This document shows positions 1-5,531 of a stretch of DNA of 8,110 nt, one piece after another. The DNA is taken from NCBI GenBank assembly GCA_029219125.1, contig JAQXSU010000224.1:1-8110 (forward strand). Reading direction: 5' to 3'. This DNA comes from Bacillota bacterium (GTDB lineage Bacteria > Bacillota > Clostridia > Peptostreptococcales > Anaerovoracaceae). Position 1 is the stretch's first letter; the number at the start of each line of letters is the position of its first letter. The notes under the pieces were generated by a model, which worked only from the letters and a program-made list of their open reading frames with translations, was not told the origin of the DNA and did not search any database. A program made the position numbers and the translations under genes.

Positions 1-439
1 TGCACGGGAAGCATTTCTGGAAATACTGATTCATTATCAGGGTTACAGAAAGGTAGGAATTCTGGTGGTCTTCGACGGATATAAGGTAAAGGGAAATCCG
101 GGGACGCAGATGAAACAGGCCGGACTGGATGTGGTCTATACGAAGGAAGCGGAAACGGCGGACCGGTTCATCGAAAAGACGATCTATGAGCTGGGACGAA
201 AGTATAAGATCACGGTGGTCACCTCAGACCGTCCGGTACAGATGGCGGCCTTGGGAGATGGTGCAGTGCGCATATCTGCACGGGAATTCTATCAGGAGGT
301 CATGGCAGTTTCCGCAGAGATCCGGCAGAAACTGCAGCAGCAGAGGCCGGAAAAGAACCGGCCGTTTGAAGGAAAGCTGGAATCCCATGGAGAAGCGAAG
401 GGAAAAAAGACTTTTGATAAAAAAATACCACAGAAATAA
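1..439 (+). CDS. YacP/Rae1-like NYN-domain ribonuclease, C-terminal part (5' end outside window)
   Basis: The reading frame is open from the first base (codons from position 2) to TAA at 437-439, so only the last 145 residues are seen. They match the YacP-type NYN (PIN-like) fold: a VVFDGYKVKGN strand with an acidic residue, the block VVYTKEAETADRFIEK, then ITVVTSDRPVQ and a helix beginning SAREFYQEV. The acidic residues of these blocks are those expected to hold the catalytic metal. In Bacillus subtilis the family member Rae1 (YacP) is a ribosome-associated endoribonuclease that cuts mRNA in the A site. The last 30 or so residues are a polar, lysine-rich tail. From memory, in many Lachnospiraceae this domain is the C-terminus of a larger TetM/EF-G-like GTPase; whether that holds here depends on sequence left of the window. 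A GTG at 65 is internal and not the start. The family call is fairly secure; function in this organism is inferred. Confidence 0.82.
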   Translation, partial: AREAFLEILIHYQGYRKVGILVVFDGYKVKGNPGTQMKQAGLDVVYTKEAETADRFIEKTIYELGRKYKITVVTSDRPVQMAALGDGAVRISAREFYQEVMAVSAEIRQKLQQQRPEKNRPFEGKLESHGEAKGKKTFDKKIPQK

Positions 440-449
440 AAGAAAAAAA

Positions 450-478
450 GTGACATTTGCCGTATATGGGTATATACT
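450..478 (+). promoter_or_regulatory. Candidate sigma-A promoter for the thioredoxin-like gene
   Basis: GTGACA (450-455) resembles the -35 consensus TTGACA at five of six positions. After a 17-base spacer comes TATACT (473-478), five of six for the -10 box. This predicts a transcript start near 485, about 60 bases before the next gene. The region is A-rich on the sense strand, and no hairpin terminator for the preceding gene is visible, so read-through is also possible. Confidence 0.5.
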
Positions 479-546
479 GAAAACTGGAGTAAAAAAGAAA
501 GGTAAAGAATAAAAATGGGTTAAAAAAAGAGAAAGTGTGGTGTGTG

Positions 547-1107
547 ATGAGAAAGATATTGAAATTGTGTGGAATCATCCTGATTCTGGTTCTGTTTTTC
601 GCTGCGCTGCGGTGGGTAAATCAATGGGCCCGGGATGCACAGGATACTGCTGCAGTATCCGTGATGGATGACGTTGTCAATGCGGCGCCGGAATTTACCG
701 TCTATGATGAGGAAGGACAGCAGGTCAGTCTGAGCGATTTCGCGGACAGGCCCATCGTCCTGCATTTCTGGGCCAGCTGGAATGAGCAGTGCAGGGAAGA
801 ACTGCAAGTATTTGAAGAGGCATATCAGGAATATGGACAGCAAGTGGAATTTCTGATGATCAATATGACCGACGGAAGCAAGGAGACGATGGAAACAGCC
901 GGTGCGTTTCTGGATCGGGTTCAGTACAGCTTTCCGGTATACTTCGATCTGGATCAAAGTGCCTACGAAACCATTCCTGTCCGGTCGATCCCGTCGACCT
1001 ATTACATAGACCGGGATTTTCAAATGGTAGCCCGTGCAACCGGCGGCACCAATGCAGGGGAGACGCTGGAAGAAGGACTGCAGATGCTGCTGGATGATGT
1101 GATGTAG
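547..1107 (+). CDS. Membrane-anchored TlpA/ResA-like thioredoxin-fold protein with altered active site (NxxC)
   Basis: The protein has 186 residues counted from ATG 547. In-frame GTG codons at 535 and 544 are alternative starts; I chose the ATG because the purine-rich AAAGAGAAA (about 525-533) lies upstream and the protein then begins MRKILK, a normal anchor start. Residues 7-24 are one hydrophobic segment, so the rest should face outside the membrane. Residues 46-186 show the TlpA/AhpC-TSA thioredoxin fold: APEFTVYDEEGQQVSLSDF, then IVLHFWASW, and SIPSTYYIDRDF carrying the cis-proline. Family members normally have WCxxC after WAS and act in disulfide exchange, for example in cytochrome c maturation. 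Here the tetrad is N79-E80-Q81-C82 (codons 781-792), so the nucleophilic first cysteine is missing. C82 is the only cysteine outside the membrane segment. Canonical dithiol redox activity is therefore unlikely. No cytochrome biogenesis gene is next to it. Confidence 0.85.
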   Translation: MRKILKLCGIILILVLFFAALRWVNQWARDAQDTAAVSVMDDVVNAAPEFTVYDEEGQQVSLSDFADRPIVLHFWASWNEQCREELQVFEEAYQEYGQQVEFLMINMTDGSKETMETAGAFLDRVQYSFPVYFDLDQSAYETIPVRSIPSTYYIDRDFQMVARATGGTNAGETLEEGLQMLLDDVM

Positions 1108-1120
1108 AAGACGAAATGAA

Positions 1121-1174
1121 CAGACGCCCTTTTCGGATGTCATGCAAGAGGCCGCCATCCGGAATGGGCGCCTG
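1121..1174 (+). terminator. Large imperfect hairpin after the thioredoxin-like gene, possible terminator
   Basis: Bases 1121-1139 pair with 1156-1174: 17 of 19 positions pair (one G-T), with mismatches at 1124/1171 and 1130/1165 and a 16-base loop. It starts 13 bases after the TAG of the preceding gene, where a terminator would sit. It is followed only by a weak T-containing stretch (GCTTTAT), so termination efficiency is uncertain; it may instead be a transcript-stabilising or processing element. Confidence 0.45.
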
Positions 1175-1226
1175 CTTTATGCAGCATGAAGCGTAGAATC
1201 TTTATGAGAAAGGGGAATTTTACGCC

Positions 1227-1709
1227 ATGGAAGTGATATACGAAACTCCAAAACACATCTTTCCTTTTGAAACAGCTATTTTATTTTTTCTGTCATTGTT
1301 CCTATTATATTCCGTTGTAAAATTAATTGTTGAACAATATAAGGATAGAGAATTTAATATGACATCTGTCCTGTTTATTATCGGAGGCCTGATTGTAGCT
1401 GGAATAATTCTCAACATAGGAATAAAAAGCTATATTGAAACAGGCGGAGATGAGATGGCAAAGTATAGCAGACAGTATTATGCAGGCGAATTCCTGGAAG
1501 TGGAAGGCATCGTTGAAGACTATGTATATTATAAAGGAAGTGAAGCCTTTACTGTTTGTGGTACCGTCTTTTCATATAGAACTACAGATGGTGTGAATGG
1601 GTTCTATGATTCGGGGAAGCGAATTGAGAAAAATGGAATCCATGTTCGAATCAGGTATATTGAGGAGAATAGAATGAATATCATTATGAAAGTTGAAATT
1701 GAAGAATGA
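1227..1709 (+). CDS. Hypothetical membrane protein with two TM segments and a C-terminal soluble domain
   Basis: I do not recognise a named family. The 160-residue protein starts at ATG 1227 with AGAAAGGGGA (1206-1215) upstream as a likely ribosome binding site. It has two hydrophobic segments (about residues 14-35 and 47-66) separated by a short charged loop (EQYKDREFN). A polar domain of about 90 residues follows, with alternating beta-like stretches: FLEVEGIVEDYVYY, AFTVCGTVFSYRT, VNGFYDSGKRI, GIHVRIRYIEE and NIIMKVEIEE. This looks like a small beta-barrel or sandwich. A hairpin topology would put both N-terminus and C-terminal domain on the same face. The codons are clearly more AT-rich than in the flanking genes. 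The next gene has a similar layout, which suggests a functional pair. Function unknown. Confidence 0.72.
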   Translation: MEVIYETPKHIFPFETAILFFLSLFLLYSVVKLIVEQYKDREFNMTSVLFIIGGLIVAGIILNIGIKSYIETGGDEMAKYSRQYYAGEFLEVEGIVEDYVYYKGSEAFTVCGTVFSYRTTDGVNGFYDSGKRIEKNGIHVRIRYIEENRMNIIMKVEIEE

Positions 1710-1844
1710 AAAAAATACCTTATATTCTACTGTCCATGGAAATTTTTTGGTTTGAATGAGTGGGAAAGGACCAAGGCGCAAAGCGTGCGGAGATGACAGG
1801 AGCGGCACTGAGAATCAGACATACGTAGGTGATGAGATATTATT
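1710..1844 (+). other. Intergenic segment between the two hypothetical membrane genes
   Basis: The first half is AT-rich and includes an 8-base palindrome TCCATGGA (1734-1741) running into AATTTTTT, which is too short a stem for a convincing terminator. The second half (about 1764-1820) is GC-richer than both flanking genes, an abrupt change that could be a remnant of other DNA. No convincing promoter was found. AGGTGATGAG (1827-1836) serves as the ribosome binding site of the following gene. Confidence 0.3.
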
Positions 1845-2576
1845 ATGGGAAAAAGTAAAATCGAAAAGGCAGCAAAAAAAGCACCGTATTCTATTTGCTC
1901 GTTAATCGTCGGATTTGCGTATATAGAGCGTATTTTATTCCCTGTTTTCTCCTGGGCGGCAATACTGCTGCTTACTGCAACGGGAGTTCTTTTTGTTTTT
2001 TCAGTAATTTCACAGAAGGACTTTTTTCAAGAGCATATAGGCGGATGCTGGACTATTCTCCCCATCATTGTTACGCCGACGGTACTGCTGAAAAGAAATA
2101 CCGAATGGAATGTAGTAGCCTTGATTTGTGTGGGGCTATGTGCTGGGGCTTTATTTACTTATTTATGGACAAAGAAGAGGCGGAATGAGGACACCTTTTC
2201 CAATTTAAAAGGAATTGGTATTTGTGGGTTTGTTACGGTCAGTGTTCTCTTTATAATCATTTCATTGAATGAGATGATTATAATAAAGGTTAATTTTATT
2301 GAACTGAATTTGAATGAAAAATATGTTTATGACGTACCGCACTCCACAAGCGAGGAATATTATGTTTCCGCTTATGATAAGCAAGAGAAGACTGAAAAAA
2401 CGTTTTCGGTTTCAGAAAAATATTATGAATCACTTGAAGCAGGAGATAAAATCAATCTGTGCGTTTGTACCGGTTCTCTGAATGTTGATTTCTATTTCTT
2501 GTATGAGGATCCTGAGATGGATCTGTTTCATTTGAACAATTGGGCACAGGTGAGAGCACAGAAGGAGAAAGAATAA
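1845..2576 (+). CDS. Hypothetical multi-pass membrane protein with C-terminal soluble domain
   Basis: Not recognised as any named family. The protein has 243 residues from ATG 1845; GATGAG at 1831-1836 lies eight bases upstream. The N-terminus is lysine-rich (GKSKIEKAAKKAP). Hydrophobic segments follow at about residues 15-32, 35-56, 69-82, 89-109 and 124-142, that is four or five membrane passes, with a basic loop KKRRNED after residue 109. Residues 148-243 form a polar domain with probable beta strands (EEYYVSAYDKQEKTEKTFSVSEKYYESL, here described rather than assigned; then AGDKINLCVCTG and VDFYFLYED). It is AT-rich like the gene 135 bases upstream and unlike the pst genes downstream. It is followed by a clear terminator, so the two hypothetical genes may form one unit. 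An antisense or alternate-frame gene here is not supported. Function unknown. Confidence 0.7.
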   Translation: MGKSKIEKAAKKAPYSICSLIVGFAYIERILFPVFSWAAILLLTATGVLFVFSVISQKDFFQEHIGGCWTILPIIVTPTVLLKRNTEWNVVALICVGLCAGALFTYLWTKKRRNEDTFSNLKGIGICGFVTVSVLFIIISLNEMIIIKVNFIELNLNEKYVYDVPHSTSEEYYVSAYDKQEKTEKTFSVSEKYYESLEAGDKINLCVCTGSLNVDFYFLYEDPEMDLFHLNNWAQVRAQKEKE

Positions 2577-2587
2577 GAATTCATGCT

Positions 2588-2617
2588 TTGAACATTTTTT
2601 ACAGAATCGTCTAAAAT
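2588..2617 (+). promoter_or_regulatory. Weak candidate promoter just before the terminator
   Basis: TTGAAC (2588-2593) and TAAAAT (2612-2617) are separated by 18 bases and resemble -35 and -10 boxes. The only thing downstream before the terminator at 2652-2677 is about 55 bases of non-coding sequence, so this would give a very short RNA. The region is AT-rich and chance similarity is likely. Confidence 0.18.
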
Positions 2618-2648
2618 ATTCAATATAGTTTGGAATTGTGATAAACCG

Positions 2649-2680
2649 AAGGCCGGCCGCAGCAGCGACCGGCTTTTAAT
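2649..2680 (+). terminator. Rho-independent terminator upstream of the pst operon
   Basis: GCCGGCCGC (2652-2660) pairs with GCGACCGGC (2665-2673) with one mismatch around an AGCA loop. A U-tract TTTTAATTT starts at 2674, and AA before the stem can extend pairing into it. This is a classical intrinsic terminator. It ends transcription from the hypothetical genes and insulates the pst operon promoter. Confidence 0.85.
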
Positions 2681-2773
2681 TTGCAATCATTCCGATGCAC
2701 TCCCTCCCGAAAAGCCGCCACTCTCCGGCATAAGACATGCAGCCGGGGGCATATATTTTGCGAAGAGGAAGGA
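2681..2773. other. Intergenic stretch upstream of the Pho-box array
   Basis: No open reading frame, promoter or strong hairpin is convincing here. A short CCGGC...GCCGG inverted repeat around 2725-2747 could form a weak stem. I see nothing else that can be assigned. Confidence 0.3.
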
Positions 2774-2829
2774 TTTAACCTGAGTTTAACATGAGTGCGG
2801 TTTCAGCTTTAACATTGCTGCCGTATACT
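2774..2829 (+). promoter_or_regulatory. Pho-box-like repeat array and promoter of the pst operon
   Basis: TTTAAC occurs at 2774-2779 and 2785-2790, exactly 11 bases apart, inside a tandem repeat of the form TTTAAC(C/A)TGAG. A third copy, TTTAACA, lies at 2808-2814, about two further 11-bp turns on. The cores TTAACC, TTAACA and TTAACA fit the PhoP box known from Bacillus, TT(A/C/T)A(C/T)A repeated every 11 bp. A -10 box TATACT sits at 2824-2829. The base block 17 nt upstream (TTTCAG, 2801-2806) is a poor -35, as expected for an activator-dependent promoter. The array would span roughly -62 to -22 relative to a start near 2836. The following leader of about 85 bases contains only a small GTCC-GAA-GGAC stem (2862-2872) and ends with the ribosome binding site AAGGAGGA (2906-2913). 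Confidence 0.72.
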
Positions 2830-2921
2830 CAGACTGTAAAAAGGAAAAAATAGAAAAAAGCGTCCGAAGGACCATGCGAGTCACGAAATAAGAGGGGCGC
2901 AATTTAAGGAGGAAAATCGAA

Positions 2922-3788
2922 ATGAAAAAATTACTTGCAATCGCACTTACCATCGCCATGATCTTCTCTATGGCAGCCTGCGGAAACAGCGGCAGCGAAG
3001 AGGGAGCTGAAGGCGGTGCAAACCCTATTACCGTTGTATCCAGAGAAGATGGTTCCGGCACCAGAGGTGCTTTCGTGGAACTGATGGGAATCATGGTGGA
3101 TGATGTGGACCAGACCACACAGAGCGCTGAAATTACCCAGAGCACTTCCGTAGCCATGACCACCGTGGCAGGAAACGAAAAGGCCATCGGTTACATTTCC
3201 CTGGGCAGCCTGGATGATTCCGTAAAGGCTCTGAAGGTTGACGGCGTGGAACCTTCTGTAGATACCATCAAGGCAGGACAGTATGCTGTTTCCAGACCGT
3301 TTGAGGTTGTGACAGGTGATGCACTGACCGATCTGGCTGCAGACTTCATCTCCTACATCATGAGTGCTGAAGGCCAGGCTATCATCGCTGAAGAAGGTTA
3401 CATTACCATCGACGATAATGCTCCGGCTTATGAACAGAAATCCGACCTGTCCGGCAAAATCGTACTGGCTGGCTCCACTTCCGTATCTCCGGTTATGCTG
3501 GTTCTGGCAGACGCTTACAAAGCCATCTACAGCGGTGTGGAAATCGAAGTTCAGCAGACCGGTTCCGGCGCAGGTATCACCAGCACCATCGAAAAGGCTT
3601 GTGACATCGGAATGTCCTCCAGAGCACTGAAGCCGGAAGAACTGGAACAGGGTCTGACGGAAACCACCATCGCCATGGACGGTATCGCAGTCATCGTAAA
3701 CAAGGCTAATACTGCAGAGAACCTGACTTCCGAACAGATTCGCCAGATATTCACCGGTGAAGTGACAGACTGGTCTGAAGTACAGTAA
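2922..3788 (+). CDS. pstS: Phosphate-binding lipoprotein PstS of the phosphate ABC transporter, circularly permuted
   Basis: The protein has 288 residues, starting at ATG 2922 nine bases after AAGGAGGA. Residues 1-19 are a lipoprotein signal with lipobox MAAC; C20 would be lipidated, and a Gly/Ser/Glu linker follows to residue 34. It captures extracellular phosphate for PstCAB. Residues 35-163 correspond to the part that is C-terminal in ordinary PstS: ITVVSREDGSGTR (36-48), KAIGYISLGSLDDSVKAL (87-104), a VDGVEPS block, SRPFEVV (124-130), and AEGQAII...GYI (149-161). Residues 178-288 correspond to the ordinary N-terminal part: GKIVLAGSTSVSP (178-190), TGSGAGI (213-219), CDIGMSSRALKPEE (227-240), MDGIAVIVN (252-260) and LTSEQIRQIFTGEVTDW (268-284). 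Residues 164-177 act as linker. By analogy with Escherichia coli PstS, likely ligand contacts are R41, D43, S45-T47, the 185-187 loop, S215 and D228. All are present, so it is probably functional. Codon choice looks like a highly expressed gene. No frameshift is seen. Confidence 0.93.
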   Translation: MKKLLAIALTIAMIFSMAACGNSGSEEGAEGGANPITVVSREDGSGTRGAFVELMGIMVDDVDQTTQSAEITQSTSVAMTTVAGNEKAIGYISLGSLDDSVKALKVDGVEPSVDTIKAGQYAVSRPFEVVTGDALTDLAADFISYIMSAEGQAIIAEEGYITIDDNAPAYEQKSDLSGKIVLAGSTSVSPVMLVLADAYKAIYSGVEIEVQQTGSGAGITSTIEKACDIGMSSRALKPEELEQGLTETTIAMDGIAVIVNKANTAENLTSEQIRQIFTGEVTDWSEVQ

Positions 3789-3794
3789 ACTGTA
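3781..3794 (+). repeat. Inverted repeat over the pstS stop codon
   Basis: TACAGT (3781-3786) and ACTGTA (3789-3794) are a perfect inverted repeat around AA, with the pstS TAA (3786-3788) at its centre. As RNA it could form a five-pair stem with a four-base loop. It lacks a T-tract and is not a terminator by itself. A site that alters relative pstS and pstC output by mRNA processing is conceivable but unproven. Confidence 0.25.
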
Positions 3795-3819
3795 TGGTAC
3801 ATCCGGAAAGGAAAAGGCT

Positions 3820-4668
3820 ATGAGAAAGATTATCGAACTGATCATGAAAATCGTGTTCCTGCTTTCCGCCTGCATTTCCGTACTGGCAGTCGCTGTAATA
3901 TGCTACTTCCTTTTCTCCGAGGGCCTGCCGGCAATTGCCGAGATAGGCCCCGGAAACTTTCTGGGAGGAACCCTCTGGAAACCACTGGAGGGTTTGTTTG
4001 GCATTTTGCCGATGATCATCGGCAGCATTTATGTGACGGCCGGCGCGATTCTGATTGGCGTGCCAATAGGACTGCTTTGTGCGATTTTCATGGCAAAATT
4101 CTGTCCAGCGAAGCTGTACCGGTTTCTGAAGCCTGCCATCGATCTGCTGGCCGGGATTCCGTCCATCGTATACGGTTTTTTCGGACTTGTGGTCATCGTA
4201 CCGGTAATGCAGGTTCTCACGGGAACCAGCGGCAAAGGGGTGCTGACGGCCTCCATCATGCTGGGCATCATGATTCTGCCTACCATCATCAGCGTGTCGG
4301 AGTCATCTCTGCGGGCTGTACCGGAAAGCTATTATGAGGGCTCTCTGGCACTGGGTGCGACCCATGAAAGAAGCGTATTTTTCGCTGTGCTGCCGGCAGC
4401 CAAGTCTGGAATTATGGCCGGCATCATTCTGGGAATCGGCAGAGCCATCGGAGAAACCATGGCCGTCGTTATGATTGCAGGCAACCAGCCTGTGATTCCG
4501 TCGTCCATCACTTCCGGTGTGCGGACACTGACTGCCAATATCGTCATGGAAATGGGCTATGCGACAGGTCTTCACAGAGAGGCGCTGATCGCAACCGCGG
4601 TCGTATTGTTTGTTTTCATACTTATCATAAATGTATCATTTTCTCTTTTGAAAAGGAGGAATGACTGA
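3820..4668 (+). CDS. pstC: Phosphate ABC transporter permease PstC
   Basis: The protein has 282 residues from ATG 3820, preceded by GGAAAGGAAAAGG. It lies 31 bases after pstS. PstC is one of the two membrane subunits of the high-affinity phosphate importer and pairs with PstA and the PstB ATPase. About six membrane segments are visible: near residues 11-32, 62-90, 105-130, 140-158, 195-215 and 250-275. The family landmark LAGIPSIVYGFFG is at 110-122. The EAA-type cytoplasmic loop that docks with PstB runs from about 173 (EGSLALGATHERSVFFAVLP) to GIGRAIGET, with conserved R208 and E212 of the type known to be needed for transport in Escherichia coli PstC. The order of this gene before pstA and the similarity of the GRAIGET block support PstC rather than PstA. 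The TGA stop overlaps the pstA start (TGATG, 4666-4670), indicating translational coupling. Confidence 0.95.
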   Translation: MRKIIELIMKIVFLLSACISVLAVAVICYFLFSEGLPAIAEIGPGNFLGGTLWKPLEGLFGILPMIIGSIYVTAGAILIGVPIGLLCAIFMAKFCPAKLYRFLKPAIDLLAGIPSIVYGFFGLVVIVPVMQVLTGTSGKGVLTASIMLGIMILPTIISVSESSLRAVPESYYEGSLALGATHERSVFFAVLPAAKSGIMAGIILGIGRAIGETMAVVMIAGNQPVIPSSITSGVRTLTANIVMEMGYATGLHREALIATAVVLFVFILIINVSFSLLKRRND

Positions 4669-5510
4669 TGAATCCTGTGCAATATCTGAAAAATCATCCT
4701 TTTTCATTTTTTCTCCGTATGCTGGTATACGTCAGTGCGGCCATCACCGTTACCGTTCTGGTCTTTCTGATCGGATATATTCTGTATAAAGGTGTGCCCA
4801 ATCTGACGCTGCCCGGCATTTTCGACTGGAAGTTCACCAGCCAGAACATGTCCATGACACCGGCAATTATCAATACGGTTCTGATGACAGCATTGTCTCT
4901 GCTGATGGCAGTGCCCATCGGCGTGTTCGCGGCCATCTATCTGGTGGAATATTCGAAAAAAGGAAATAAACTGGTGAAGCTGATCCGTGTGACGGCTGAA
5001 ACGCTGTCCGGCATTCCGTCCATCGTATACGGTCTGTTCGGCTTTATCGTATTCGTCATCACCCTGGGGTGGAGTTATACGCTGCTGTCCGGTGCTATCA
5101 CTCTGTCCATCATGATTCTGCCTCTGATTATGCGTACCACAGAGGAAGCCCTCATGGCGGTACCGGATTCCTATCGGGAAGGCAGCTTCGGACTGGGGGC
5201 AGGGCGGCTTCGCACGGTATTCCGTATTATCGTGCCGTCTGCGATGCCTGGCATTCTGTCCGGCATTATTCTGGCCATCGGCCGTATTGTCGGAGAGTCA
5301 GCAGCACTGATTTTTACGGCGGGCACCAATCCGGTGGTACCGGGCAGCGTATTCTCTTCGGTCAGCACCCTGTCTGTACACATGTATGCGCTCATGACGG
5401 AGGGTTTGTATGTGGATCAGGCTTATGCAGTGGCAGTGGTACTTCTGGCAGTAGTGGTTCTGATCAACGCACTGTCAGCGGCTCTTGCCAGAAAACTGAC
5501 GAAGAAGTAG
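4668..5510 (+). CDS. pstA: Phosphate ABC transporter permease PstA
   Basis: The protein has 280 residues. Its ATG shares one base with the pstC stop, and AAAAGGAGG (4651-4659) inside the end of pstC is the ribosome binding site. PstA is the second channel-forming subunit of the phosphate importer. Hydrophobic segments are seen at about residues 19-40, 66-92, 112-132, 138-155, 190-205 and 248-273. Landmarks are LSGIPSIVYGLFGF (113-126) and the EAA loop YREGSFGLGAGRLRTVFRIIVP (168-189), followed by GRIVGESAAL with R205 and E209. Near the end, YVDQAYAVAVVLL is also typical of PstA. Length and motif order are normal and nothing is missing. It is followed after 21 bases by pstB. Confidence 0.95.
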   Translation: MNPVQYLKNHPFSFFLRMLVYVSAAITVTVLVFLIGYILYKGVPNLTLPGIFDWKFTSQNMSMTPAIINTVLMTALSLLMAVPIGVFAAIYLVEYSKKGNKLVKLIRVTAETLSGIPSIVYGLFGFIVFVITLGWSYTLLSGAITLSIMILPLIMRTTEEALMAVPDSYREGSFGLGAGRLRTVFRIIVPSAMPGILSGIILAIGRIVGESAALIFTAGTNPVVPGSVFSSVSTLSVHMYALMTEGLYVDQAYAVAVVLLAVVVLINALSAALARKLTKK

Positions 5511-5531
5511 GAGAATCAGGAGGAAATTTAT

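Noticed and set aside
535..546. GTG start for the thioredoxin-like gene
   Set aside because: It would add only MWCV before a normal lysine/arginine-led membrane anchor; the ATG at 547 is more likely, though GTG 544 cannot be excluded.
1756..1905. Small + strand frame of 49 codons (MSGKGPRRKACG...) overlapping the start of the second hypothetical gene
   Set aside because: No ribosome binding site in a good position, it overlaps a better gene, and its composition changes midway; probably chance.
2931..3875. Long antisense open frame (about 314 codons) opposite pstS
   Set aside because: It is complementary to a clearly real gene with strong codon bias and has no recognisable domain; its length is explained by the codon choice of pstS.
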